DNA of 44,108 nucleotides from Oscillospiraceae bacterium (GTDB taxonomy: Bacteria > Bacillota > Clostridia > Oscillospirales > CAG-272): assembly GCA_015064785.1 (NCBI GenBank), contig SVRM01000023.1, positions 1 to 44,108 on the forward strand, in the 5' to 3' direction. The notes below the pieces were generated by a model. It had not been told where the DNA came from. It searched no databases and saw only the letters and a list, made by a program, of their open reading frames with translations. How positions within the stretch are numbered: the stretch's first letter is position 1; each line of letters starts with the position of its first letter. The position numbers and the translations under genes are program-made. Of this stretch, positions 32,392-40,213 are shown piece after piece.

Positions 32392-33573
32392 ATGATCCGT
32401 TTTCTTTTATCACGTTTTGTTTACAGCAAAACAACCGCCGACACGCCGGAAATGCGGACCCGACTGACTTTTTTTGCGGGCATTCTCGGCATTCTCTGCA
32501 ATCTGTTTCTATTTGCGCTGAAACTGGTGATCGGAATGCTGTCCCACTCTGTCGCCATTACCTCGGATGCGTTCAACAATCTGTCCGATGCCGGCTCCTC
32601 TCTGGTTGCCGCCATCAGTGCGCGTCTTGCCGGTCAGAAGCCGGATGCCGAGCATCCGTGGGGGCATGGACGGCTGGAATATGTCGCGTCGCTGATTGTG
32701 TCGTTCCTGATTCTGTTTGTCGGCATTGAGCTTCTGCGCTCGTCGTTTTCCGGTCTGTTTACACAGGCAGCACCGCAGTTTTCTGTCATTTCGCTGTGTC
32801 TGCTCGGGGCATCGGTGCTCGTGAAGCTGTGGATGTGGTCGTACAACCGCTATATTGCCGCGCTGACCGATGCCGCAGTACTTCGTGCCGCCGCTGCTGA
32901 CAGCCTCGGCGATGCGCTGTCCTCCTCTGTCGTCATTGTATCGGCGGTGCTCGGGATGCTTCTTCCGCTTCCGATCCCGCTGGATGCCATCATGGGTATC
33001 CTTGTTTCGCTGATGATTCTGCGCTGCGGCTGGAGTATTGCCCATGAAACGGTGGATTTACTGCTCGGAACACCTGCCGACCGGGAAACCACCGATGCTC
33101 TTGCCGAAATTCTGATGTCCGGTGACGGCATCATCGGCTATCACGATCTGCTGGTGCATGACTACGGGCCCGGACGGAAATTTGCGTCTGTTCATGCTGA
33201 AATTCCGGATACTGCGGATATTCGCCATGCACATGAGGTGGTGGATGCACTGGAGGTGCGGATTTACAACGAGCTTGGCATCACCGCCGTCATTCACACC
33301 GACCCTGTCACCGTGGGCAATGACTATGTCGACGGTCTGCGGCACGCAGTCAATGAAATTATTAACGAAGTACACCCGTCGCTGTCGATGCATGATTTCC
33401 GCATCACCGACGGTGAGAACCGCATCAATCTGATTTTTGATCTGCTGGTGCCGTTTTCGCTGACCGCCGAGGACAGTGTCCGCGCGGTGGAGGAGATCCG
33501 CCGCCGTGTGACTGCACTGGATCCGCGGTTCCGCACAGTCATCAAGCTCGATACCGATTATACAGCAAAATAG
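32392..33573 (+). CDS. Cation diffusion facilitator family transporter
   Basis: A 393-residue inner-membrane antiporter that exports divalent metal ions (Zn, Fe, Mn or Co) in exchange for protons. Six hydrophobic segments are visible in the first 215 residues. The transport site is formed by the Asp/Asn cluster in SDAFNNLSD and the Asp pair in ADSLGDALSS. HPWGHGRLEYV is the usual cytoplasmic loop. The C-terminal cytoplasmic domain (to about 300) is followed by an extra 70-90 residues, which makes it longer than the typical 300-residue protein. The ribosome binding site is GAAAGGAA before ATG 32392. It is 10 bases before cinA, so they may be co-transcribed. Confidence 0.92.
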   Translation: MIRFLLSRFVYSKTTADTPEMRTRLTFFAGILGILCNLFLFALKLVIGMLSHSVAITSDAFNNLSDAGSSLVAAISARLAGQKPDAEHPWGHGRLEYVASLIVSFLILFVGIELLRSSFSGLFTQAAPQFSVISLCLLGASVLVKLWMWSYNRYIAALTDAAVLRAAAADSLGDALSSSVVIVSAVLGMLLPLPIPLDAIMGILVSLMILRCGWSIAHETVDLLLGTPADRETTDALAEILMSGDGIIGYHDLLVHDYGPGRKFASVHAEIPDTADIRHAHEVVDALEVRIYNELGITAVIHTDPVTVGNDYVDGLRHAVNEIINEVHPSLSMHDFRITDGENRINLIFDLLVPFSLTAEDSVRAVEEIRRRVTALDPRFRTVIKLDTDYTAK

Positions 33574-33583
33574 GAGGATCACG

Positions 33584-34909
33584 ATGAAATATACTGCATC
33601 CGAAATCATTTCCGTCGGCACGGAGCTTCTGCTCGGTGACATCATCAACACCGACGCCGCTTTTCTGGCGCGTGAGCTTGCCGCGCTTGGGATTCCGTGC
33701 TATCATCAGTCCGTGGTCGGCGACAATCCCGCACGTCTGCGGGCTTCGCTGGAGCTGGCACTGTCGCGCTCAGATCTGATTTTTCTGACCGGCGGTCTCG
33801 GTCCGACGGCAGACGACCTGACCAAGGAAACTGCCGCCGCCGTGATGGGCAAGACGCTGGTTCTGCACGAGCCATCCTATGCCAGAATCCGTGCCATTTT
33901 AGCAAAACGCAATCTGCCGGAAACGGAAAACCAGAAAAAGCAGGCGATGCTGCCTGCCGATGCGTTTGTGTTTGACAATGACTACGGAACCGCACCCGGC
34001 TTTGCGATGACCGCTGTCTGTCAGGCGGGCGAGAAGACGATGATCCTACTGCCCGGTCCGCCCAGAGAGCTGGAACCGCTGTTTTCCGAGCGCGTCCGAC
34101 CGTATCTCGCCGCACAGACCGAGGAGATGTTCTATTCGATGAACATCGGCATGTACGGCATCGGAGAAGCCGCTGTCGGGCATATCCTGCGCGACTATAT
34201 GGAACATGGACAGAATCCGACCGTCGCGCCGTACTGCGGAGAGGGAGAGGTTCGCCTGCGTCTGACCGCAAGAGGGAAGACGGAGGAGGAATGCCGTGCG
34301 CTGTGCCATGCGGTTGCCGCACGCATCCGGGATGTCTCCTGCGAGCCGTACAAGCCGGGAACGATGAACGACTATATCTGGGGCATGGACTGCGATTCTC
34401 TACAGGAAGCGCTGGTTATGCTGCTGCGCCGAAAGCATCTGACGGTATCGGCTGCGGAATCGTGTACCGGCGGGTATGTCGCCAAGCGGATTACCGATAT
34501 TTCCGGTGCATCCGAGGTTCTGTCCGGTGCTTATGTCACCTATTCCGAGAAAACCAAAATGGCAATGGTCGGTGTGAAGGCTGAAACATTGCAAAAATAC
34601 TCTGTGTATTCCGCGGAGGTTGCTGTGGAAATGGCACGCGGATGCCGGCTTGCGGTCGGTGCGGATATCGGTATCGGCATCACCGGTGTCGCCGGAACCT
34701 CCGATGCACAGGTCACACAGGACGGTGAGGAGATTACGGTTGCCGCAGGAACGGTTTATATTGCCTGCACCGACGGGGTGCATGTGACAGCGGAACGGCT
34801 GGAGCTTCCGCCCGGACGGCGTGTCCAGACCGAAGCCAGAGAGTTTGTCCGCCGCCGTGCTTCCTCGCACGCGCTGTTTATGGCACTGCGGATGGCAGAA
34901 AATTTATAA
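33584..34909 (+). CDS. cinA: CinA-family protein with nicotinamide-nucleotide amidase domain
   Basis: A 441-residue two-domain protein. The N-terminal MoCF-like domain (SVGTELLLGDIINTDAAFLA, then LTGGLGPTADDLTKE and LPGPPRELEP) hydrolyses ADP-ribose in characterised relatives. The C-terminal PncC domain (AAESCTGGYVAKRITDISGAS ... YSEKTKMAMVGV) deamidates nicotinamide mononucleotide for NAD recycling. Length and order are those of bacterial CinA. AGGAGG lies eight bases before ATG 33584. A terminator shared with the opposing gene follows. In competent Firmicutes CinA is linked to DNA uptake and RecA; neither recA nor competence genes are seen here apart from the ComEB-like deaminase. Confidence 0.95.
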   Translation: MKYTASEIISVGTELLLGDIINTDAAFLARELAALGIPCYHQSVVGDNPARLRASLELALSRSDLIFLTGGLGPTADDLTKETAAAVMGKTLVLHEPSYARIRAILAKRNLPETENQKKQAMLPADAFVFDNDYGTAPGFAMTAVCQAGEKTMILLPGPPRELEPLFSERVRPYLAAQTEEMFYSMNIGMYGIGEAAVGHILRDYMEHGQNPTVAPYCGEGEVRLRLTARGKTEEECRALCHAVAARIRDVSCEPYKPGTMNDYIWGMDCDSLQEALVMLLRRKHLTVSAAESCTGGYVAKRITDISGASEVLSGAYVTYSEKTKMAMVGVKAETLQKYSVYSAEVAVEMARGCRLAVGADIGIGITGVAGTSDAQVTQDGEEITVAAGTVYIACTDGVHVTAERLELPPGRRVQTEAREFVRRRASSHALFMALRMAENL

Positions 34910-34910
34910 A

Positions 34911-34953
34911 GAGAAAAAGAACCGCCGATACAGAAATTTCCTGTGTCGGCGGT
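34911..34953. terminator. Bidirectional terminator
   Basis: A 13-bp stem (34921-34933 with 34941-34953, one T-G wobble) has a seven-base loop. On the - strand it is followed by a T-rich run (complement of GAGAAAAAGA), a good terminator for the AlgX-like gene. On the + strand the tail GTTGTTATC is weaker but can serve cinA. Confidence 0.85.
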
Positions 34954-34960
34954 GTTGTTA

Positions 34961-36754
34961 TCAGTACAGAATGCTGCCCAGACTTTTTTCGGAGATGAGG
35001 TAAATCAGATAATCGACATCGGCACGCTTGATATCGACCTTCTTGAACTTGTAGTCCCAGGTATAGTTCCAGTGAACCTCGGAGAAGCACTGATTGATGT
35101 ATGCAAATGCATTGAAGGAGAAGGAATCGCGGATAATCATGGCAGAGGGCAGATTCTTATCCTTTGCATTCGGATTGGTGATGACCTGATTGCCGGAAAC
35201 CAGATGGTTGTCGATTTCACAGCGGTTGTCGACATAGATGTTCGGGCGGTTCGGGTAATCGACCAGCCATTCGGCAAAGGTCGCTGTTTCGGAAACCAGT
35301 GCATTGTCGACCTCAAAGTGCGTCATCATGTCACCGGCCTCCACTTCTCTGGTATAGAAGCTGATATCCTCGCCGATGACCATCGGTACGGCATCCGGGT
35401 AATCCTTTGCGATTTCGGAAATCAGTGTATGACAGCCCCAGTATGCGCCGTAATCTGTCCAGTGTGAGTCAGTCTTGTGGTAGATTTTGAATGCGTCGTT
35501 CTTGTGCTCTTCCATGACCGGATACAAATCAAGCACGATGGCTCCGGCATCCTTTGCTGCCGCAGTGAACTGGTCGAGCAGTGTGTGGTCGGCCGTTGAG
35601 CGAGGATAGCGGTCAGGCATGGTTTCGGGATAAATCAGACACTGGTTCGGGACGACCATGAACACGAGCTTGGTGCCGATTTTTTCACAGAAGGATGCTC
35701 TGTCCTTTAAGGATCTTGTCATTTTGGAGATACCGTCTTCGTCGAGCAGATTGGTTCCCATCCAGTCATCGAGCTGCTGAACAAAGTGTCCCTGGAAGTG
35801 ATCACCCATCAGTGCGGCGTAAATGCCGTGGTCAGAGAAGTCAACACTCTTGTCATAGGGAACCTCAACGGTCAGCGGAACGGACAGTTTGCCGTCCAGC
35901 TCCTGTCGGATCTTCAGCAGGCTTTCGCCCTTCTGTGCGATTTCGACCTCAACGAGCCACGAATTGTAGTCTGTGCCGAAAACATAATCCTTGATGCCGC
36001 CCTCAACATGGATTTTCGCACCGACGGCACATTTCCCGCCGAGTACCACGCGGTCGGGTGCGCTGTGCGAGGTGACGGTCATTGTAAAGCCGTCCTCCGC
36101 CGCCTGCGTGACAGGGTCGGTCAGCTCCATGACCGTATCGGCAGATGTCACAGCGGCAGTTGTACCGGCAGTTTCCATGTCATCTGTTTCTGCCTTGGCA
36201 CCGAGCAGGGTTCTGACGGTATTCTTGACTGCGGTGTTGTCATGCGTGGCAAGGAGCATGACGTAATTGCCGATGCGCCAGATTTCCATATCGTTAAGCG
36301 CCTTCAGCTCGTTTGCCGAAGAAGGATCGGTGCTGAGGTAATGTTCAATTTCGGTCCGGCGTGCGGTTTTCATTTCCATGCGGGTTCCAAGCATCTGCGC
36401 AACGGCATCTGCGGCCGCAGCATCCGCCGTTTTGAAGATGTCAATTTCAAAGGCAAACAGACCGCTCGGGATGGCATGTGCAAAATCGGTGATGCTGCCG
36501 TCCCCGGCAAGCGGCGCACCGTATTCGCCTAAAAAGGTTTGTCCGGCAAGACCGGGATCGAGATAAGCATCATCGTTTTCGGCGGCGTCGGAATGATAGA
36601 TATCAACGTTGCCGTCATTGTCAAAGCGTGCGAGAACCTCGGTCAACAGGGTTTTTGCCGGAATATCGGCAAGCGGTTGTTCGCCGCAGGAAACGAGGAG
36701 CGAACACAGTAGGACAAGCAGAATCAGTATGGCTGATAAATGATTTTTTGGCAT
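34961..36754 (-). CDS. Lipoprotein with DUF4358-like and AlgX-type SGNH domains
   Basis: A 597-residue exported lipoprotein; lipobox LVSC with C23. Residues about 30-190 resemble a DUF4358-type domain (LLTEVLARFDN ... LKALNDMEIWRIGNYVMLLA). A Thr/Ala/Asp-rich linker follows. From about 260 on it resembles the AlgX/AlgJ group of SGNH acetyltransferases. KTDSHWTDYGAYWG (about 425) holds the Asp-x-His pair and AMIIRDSFSFNAF (about 541) the putative serine nucleophile, in the order seen in AlgX. This suggests O-acetyl handling of a surface polysaccharide. No membrane acyltransferase (MBOAT) gene is adjacent. ATG 36754 is preferred over the in-frame ATG at 36817, which lies in the -35 box. The gene has its own promoter, with an unusual inverted repeat. 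Confidence 0.8.
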   Translation of the reverse strand: MPKNHLSAILILLVLLCSLLVSCGEQPLADIPAKTLLTEVLARFDNDGNVDIYHSDAAENDDAYLDPGLAGQTFLGEYGAPLAGDGSITDFAHAIPSGLFAFEIDIFKTADAAAADAVAQMLGTRMEMKTARRTEIEHYLSTDPSSANELKALNDMEIWRIGNYVMLLATHDNTAVKNTVRTLLGAKAETDDMETAGTTAAVTSADTVMELTDPVTQAAEDGFTMTVTSHSAPDRVVLGGKCAVGAKIHVEGGIKDYVFGTDYNSWLVEVEIAQKGESLLKIRQELDGKLSVPLTVEVPYDKSVDFSDHGIYAALMGDHFQGHFVQQLDDWMGTNLLDEDGISKMTRSLKDRASFCEKIGTKLVFMVVPNQCLIYPETMPDRYPRSTADHTLLDQFTAAAKDAGAIVLDLYPVMEEHKNDAFKIYHKTDSHWTDYGAYWGCHTLISEIAKDYPDAVPMVIGEDISFYTREVEAGDMMTHFEVDNALVSETATFAEWLVDYPNRPNIYVDNRCEIDNHLVSGNQVITNPNAKDKNLPSAMIIRDSFSFNAFAYINQCFSEVHWNYTWDYKFKKVDIKRADVDYLIYLISEKSLGSILY

Positions 36755-36761
36755 AATTATT

Positions 36762-36817
36762 CCCCCGTATATGGCGTGGATTTGTACCATTTTACCATAT
36801 ACGGGGGTATTTGTCAA
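36762..36817 (-). promoter_or_regulatory. Promoter with a perfect 13-bp inverted repeat covering the ribosome binding site
   Basis: On the - strand, TTGACA (36817-36812), a 17-base spacer and TAAAAT (36794-36789) form a near-consensus promoter. The spacer carries one repeat arm at 36795-36807. The other arm, 36762-36774, lies in the short leader and contains the GGGGG ribosome binding site seven bases from the ATG. The arms, CCCCCGTATATGG and CCATATACGGGGG, are perfectly complementary and 20 bases apart. The structure could be an operator or an RNA hairpin that hides the ribosome binding site in read-through transcripts. Confidence 0.8.
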
Positions 36818-36839
36818 GGTGCTGAGAATGAGTTATATG

Positions 36840-38099
36840 TCAGATACGGTAAACCTTCATCTGACCGGGTGCCAGCCAGTCACCGCCGATGCATGTGTCG
36901 TCGGTTTCCGTGTAGAACGCATCCCAGTGAGCGGCCTTGACCGCGACAAAATCACCGTCCCAGGTCATGCGGTCCAGTCTGCCGTCCTTTTTGACATGAA
37001 TCTTGAACAGACCGCTGTCTGTCCAGGAGTTGTTGACCAGTGCCAGATACCGTTCGCCATTCCGCTCAAAGATGCCCGCAACCGCATCCAGACCGTGGTC
37101 GCAGGTGATGTCAAGAATCGCAGGTTCACTTTGACCCGGTACAAACGCTTCATAGCCGCCCCAGGTGTGTCCGACATGATACGTTGCGATGTGCTTGACT
37201 TTCATGAAGAAATCGCCGAACTGATGCTGGAAATGACGGTTGACGCGCGACATCCAGGTATAGGTTTCGGTGCGCTCGCCGAACTCGTCAATCGGTGCCA
37301 GACGGTAGTTGCTGGTGGGCTTGCGCATGTAGACAAAGAACCACAGAATGCCCTTCATGCCGGAAGCAATCGCGGTATTGAGCTGCCAGCGCAGATCATC
37401 CTCACTCGGACAGCGGTAACGGAAATGACCGACAGACAGAAGCGTGGTCCACGGAACGATGCCGGTTGCGTCTGCCGCCTCGGAGAACTTGCGCAGATTC
37501 TTGAAGTACTGGTCAACGCCCTCACCGCCCGGATTCATCTGTACATAACAGTCATAACAGAGAATCCGCAGATCGGACTGGCGCACCATTTCCTCCGCCC
37601 ACGCGGTGAAGGATGCGGGGAGGTTCTTTTCCGCACCGCCGGGGATGCGCCGGACAAGGTCTGCTTCCTGATTGTCCCAGTAGGGAAGGAAGTTGAGGTG
37701 CGGGGTCAGCTCCGGTGCCACCTTGAGCTGGATTTTGTGTGCCATGATGCAGTCGGCAAAGGTTTCCTCGCTCCAGGGCTCGTCGCCGACATGGAAGCCG
37801 ATGACCGCAGGATGGTGACCGAAGTCCTCATATGCCGCACGGAACTGTGCTTCATATGCCGCAGGATCGGACGAAGCACCGCCCCAGCGTGCGCGGTGGT
37901 CACAGACGATGACACGGATGCCGTATTTCTGACATTCATCGAGGATGGCGAGCATCGCGTTTTTGTCACAGCCTTCCCAATACTCCGGGGAGTTTGCCAT
38001 TGTCATGCCAAGCTCTGCCCAGTCACGGACGGCATCCGGTGTGAGATCGCCGGTTTTGGTGTAGTTCCAGAAGCCGATCGGATAGTTGTTTGTAATCAT
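36840..38099 (-). CDS. TIM-barrel glycoside hydrolase-like protein
   Basis: A 419-residue cytoplasmic protein. The first 300 residues read as a TIM barrel (PIGFWNYTKTGDLTPDAVRDW, GIRVIVCDHRARWGG, VIGFHVGDEPWSEE, ILCYDCYVQMNPGGEG, GMKGILWFFVYMR), and a beta-sandwich follows (about 330-419). E107 in GDEP sits where clan A glycosidases carry the acid/base glutamate. I cannot place it in a numbered family; beta-galactosidase-like and related hydrolases are the nearest resemblance. ATG 38099 follows AGGAGAAA; the in-frame start at 38216 lies within promoter DNA. It is transcribed away from the GH127 gene from back-to-back promoters, so the two are probably co-regulated in arabinoside or related glycan use. 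Confidence 0.72.
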   Translation of the reverse strand: MITNNYPIGFWNYTKTGDLTPDAVRDWAELGMTMANSPEYWEGCDKNAMLAILDECQKYGIRVIVCDHRARWGGASSDPAAYEAQFRAAYEDFGHHPAVIGFHVGDEPWSEETFADCIMAHKIQLKVAPELTPHLNFLPYWDNQEADLVRRIPGGAEKNLPASFTAWAEEMVRQSDLRILCYDCYVQMNPGGEGVDQYFKNLRKFSEAADATGIVPWTTLLSVGHFRYRCPSEDDLRWQLNTAIASGMKGILWFFVYMRKPTSNYRLAPIDEFGERTETYTWMSRVNRHFQHQFGDFFMKVKHIATYHVGHTWGGYEAFVPGQSEPAILDITCDHGLDAVAGIFERNGERYLALVNNSWTDSGLFKIHVKKDGRLDRMTWDGDFVAVKAAHWDAFYTETDDTCIGGDWLAPGQMKVYRI

Positions 38100-38133
38100 A
38101 AACGTTTCTCCTTCTGTTGTTTTTGTTGTTATC

Positions 38134-38162
38134 AGTATACATGGAAAATGCGGAAATGTCAA
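38134..38162 (-). promoter_or_regulatory. Promoter of the TIM-barrel hydrolase gene
   Basis: On the - strand TTGACA (38162-38157) and TATACT (38139-38134) are 17 bases apart. The start codon is 35 bases downstream of the -10 and AGGAGAAA lies between. Confidence 0.85.
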
Positions 38163-38182
38163 GCCAAATTTCATAAAAGGAT

Positions 38183-38211
38183 TTGACATGCTCCCCGCTT
38201 CATGGTATAAT
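38183..38211 (+). promoter_or_regulatory. Promoter of the GH127 operon
   Basis: TTGACA (38183-38188) and TATAAT (38206-38211) are 17 bases apart, with TGG before the -10. Its -35 is 20 bases from the -35 of the divergent promoter, and the two -35 regions form an inverted repeat, ATGTCAA/TTGACAT (38156-38162 and 38183-38189). Confidence 0.9.
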
Positions 38212-38239
38212 AACAAAAAACAGTATGAGGTGAACCATC

Positions 38240-40189
38240 ATGCAATACCAAATTCCGTATTCCGTATCCAACAAGCACACAGCGGCATTGCTTTCCGATA
38301 TCCATATCGACGGTGAGATCGGCGCACGCTTTGACCGCTTTGTCCATGAACGCATTTCCGGCAAATTTGCCATCGACGAAATTCTCGCCGAAGCACTGGA
38401 CTGCTTTGACGGGCAGTATGACGACGAATATGCAGCAGGTATGTGGCGCGGTGAGTTCTGGGGCAAGCAGATTCTGTCCGCCTGCCGTGTGTGCCGCATG
38501 AAAAACGACGGTGAGCTGCGGGAAGCCATCCGCCGCGCGGCATATGATCTGATTGCCTATCAGCGCGAGGACGGCTATCTGTCGACCTACCGTGACAGCG
38601 ACAACATTCTGCCGTGCGACAAGACCGACGGTGTCCGCGAGGTCGGCTGGGAGTGCTTTTATAACTGGAATGTCTGGGGACAGAAGTACACGCTTTGGGC
38701 GCTGATCGAATGTGCGCAGCTGTTCGATGATGCCTATCTTCTGAGCCGCTGTGTCCGGATGGCGGATTTCCTTGTCGCACAGATCGCGCGTCTCGGTATC
38801 CGTGTCAAGGATGCAGGTGTCATGCACGGGATGGCGGCAGGGTCGATTATGAAGCCGATGCTTGTGCTCTACCGTCTGACGGGGAAGGCGGAATATCTTG
38901 ACTTCTGCCTGTCCATCGCAAAAGAATTTGACCGCGAGGATGGCGAGTGGCCCAATCTGATTCGCAATGCCTTTTCCGATACGCCGCCGTATATCTGGTA
39001 CGATGCCGAGGGTGGCTGGTATTCCAAGGCATATGAAATGATGTCCTGCTATGACGGTATCATTGAACTGTACCGCGTCACGGGATGCGAGCGATACATC
39101 GATGCGGTCAAGGCATTCTGGGAAATCCTTTACAAGTACGAATCCAACATTCTCGGCAGTGTCGGCTATTGTGAACGCTTTGCAGACGGTGCATCCTATG
39201 CCGATGCGGCAACCGAGATCTGCGACGTCATTCACTGGATGCGTCTTTGCTATGAGCTGTTTTTGCTGACCGGCGAGAATCAATATATGGATGCCTTTGA
39301 GCGTGCATACCTCAATGCCTTCCTTGCCGGCGTCTATGAGGACGGCAAGACCGGCGCGTTCTTTGTCCGTTCCGCAGGTCGTCACTGGACGGCTGAACCG
39401 CAGGTCGAAACGAAGTATCAGCATTGCTGTGTCAACAACGCCGCGCGCGGCTTTGTCAATGCGGCAGAAGCGGCGATCACGCAGGACGAAGACGGCTATC
39501 ACATCAACCTGTATACGCCTACACGTGTATCCTTCGGCGACGTTTCCTTCCGCATCAGCTCCGGATACGTCAACCGCGGCAATCATACTGTCGTTATCCG
39601 CGGTGCTAAGCCCGGCGACCGTCTCTATCTGCGGATTCCGTCCTGGAGCAAAACCGTCACCGTTCGCACGGATCTGAAAAATACGGAAACCGTCTCGGCA
39701 AAAGCCGGGGAGACGCTTTGCCTGACGCTGACAAAGGCCGATACCGTTCTTCGTATGTCCTATGACATGACACCCGAGGTCATCGAGGTTGCGTGCAATT
39801 ATATGCGTTCGGGCGGCTTCTGCGATCTGCCGAAGACCGATTACCACCACCTGCGCTGGATTGATTCCGCAGGCGGTCTGTGTGACCGCTCGGTTATGCT
39901 GCCGCACCCGATGGCGGTCATCCGCCGCGGACCGGTTATGCTCGCGCGCTCTAAGCGTCTCGGTCCGACTGCTGACGGATGCTCACAGGAGGAAATGTTC
40001 TCCGGTGTGACCGTTTACGGCAAGGGTGCGTCCTGTACTGCTGCTGTCATCCGTCATGACAGACTGCTGGTCGGCTGCCGCGTCACGCTGACAACGGATG
40101 AGGGGTCCTGCACGTATATCATGTGTGACTATGCGTCTGCGGCAAACCGCGATTCCGAAGACCCGAAGTTCTTTACGATGTATGTCTGA
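38240..40189 (+). CDS. GH127-family beta-L-arabinofuranosidase-like protein
   Basis: A 649-residue cytoplasmic protein of the DUF1680/GH127 group. The (alpha/alpha)6 barrel (to about 430) is followed by beta-sandwich domains. The zinc-cysteine site of the Bifidobacterium enzyme HypBA1 (Glu338, Cys340, Cys417, Cys418) is matched here by E326, C328 (TEIC) and C396, C397 (HCCVNN). Cysteine is the nucleophile in that family. Other group motifs are WRGEFWGKQI, DGYLSTY and the PSWSK segment. Related GH146 enzymes share this site, so the exact linkage is uncertain. The ribosome binding site is GAGGTG before ATG 38240. It leads an operon with an MFS transporter, which could import the arabinoside it cuts. 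Confidence 0.9.
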   Translation: MQYQIPYSVSNKHTAALLSDIHIDGEIGARFDRFVHERISGKFAIDEILAEALDCFDGQYDDEYAAGMWRGEFWGKQILSACRVCRMKNDGELREAIRRAAYDLIAYQREDGYLSTYRDSDNILPCDKTDGVREVGWECFYNWNVWGQKYTLWALIECAQLFDDAYLLSRCVRMADFLVAQIARLGIRVKDAGVMHGMAAGSIMKPMLVLYRLTGKAEYLDFCLSIAKEFDREDGEWPNLIRNAFSDTPPYIWYDAEGGWYSKAYEMMSCYDGIIELYRVTGCERYIDAVKAFWEILYKYESNILGSVGYCERFADGASYADAATEICDVIHWMRLCYELFLLTGENQYMDAFERAYLNAFLAGVYEDGKTGAFFVRSAGRHWTAEPQVETKYQHCCVNNAARGFVNAAEAAITQDEDGYHINLYTPTRVSFGDVSFRISSGYVNRGNHTVVIRGAKPGDRLYLRIPSWSKTVTVRTDLKNTETVSAKAGETLCLTLTKADTVLRMSYDMTPEVIEVACNYMRSGGFCDLPKTDYHHLRWIDSAGGLCDRSVMLPHPMAVIRRGPVMLARSKRLGPTADGCSQEEMFSGVTVYGKGASCTAAVIRHDRLLVGCRVTLTTDEGSCTYIMCDYASAANRDSEDPKFFTMYV

Positions 40190-40213
40190 TTCCGCACAGG
40201 AAAGAGGCGCTTT

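Noticed and set aside
34943-38186. Several + strand frames opposite the AlgX-like and TIM-barrel genes (for example 36771-38186)
   Set aside because: The - strand genes have promoters, ribosome binding sites and recognisable domains. The + strand frames are shadows.
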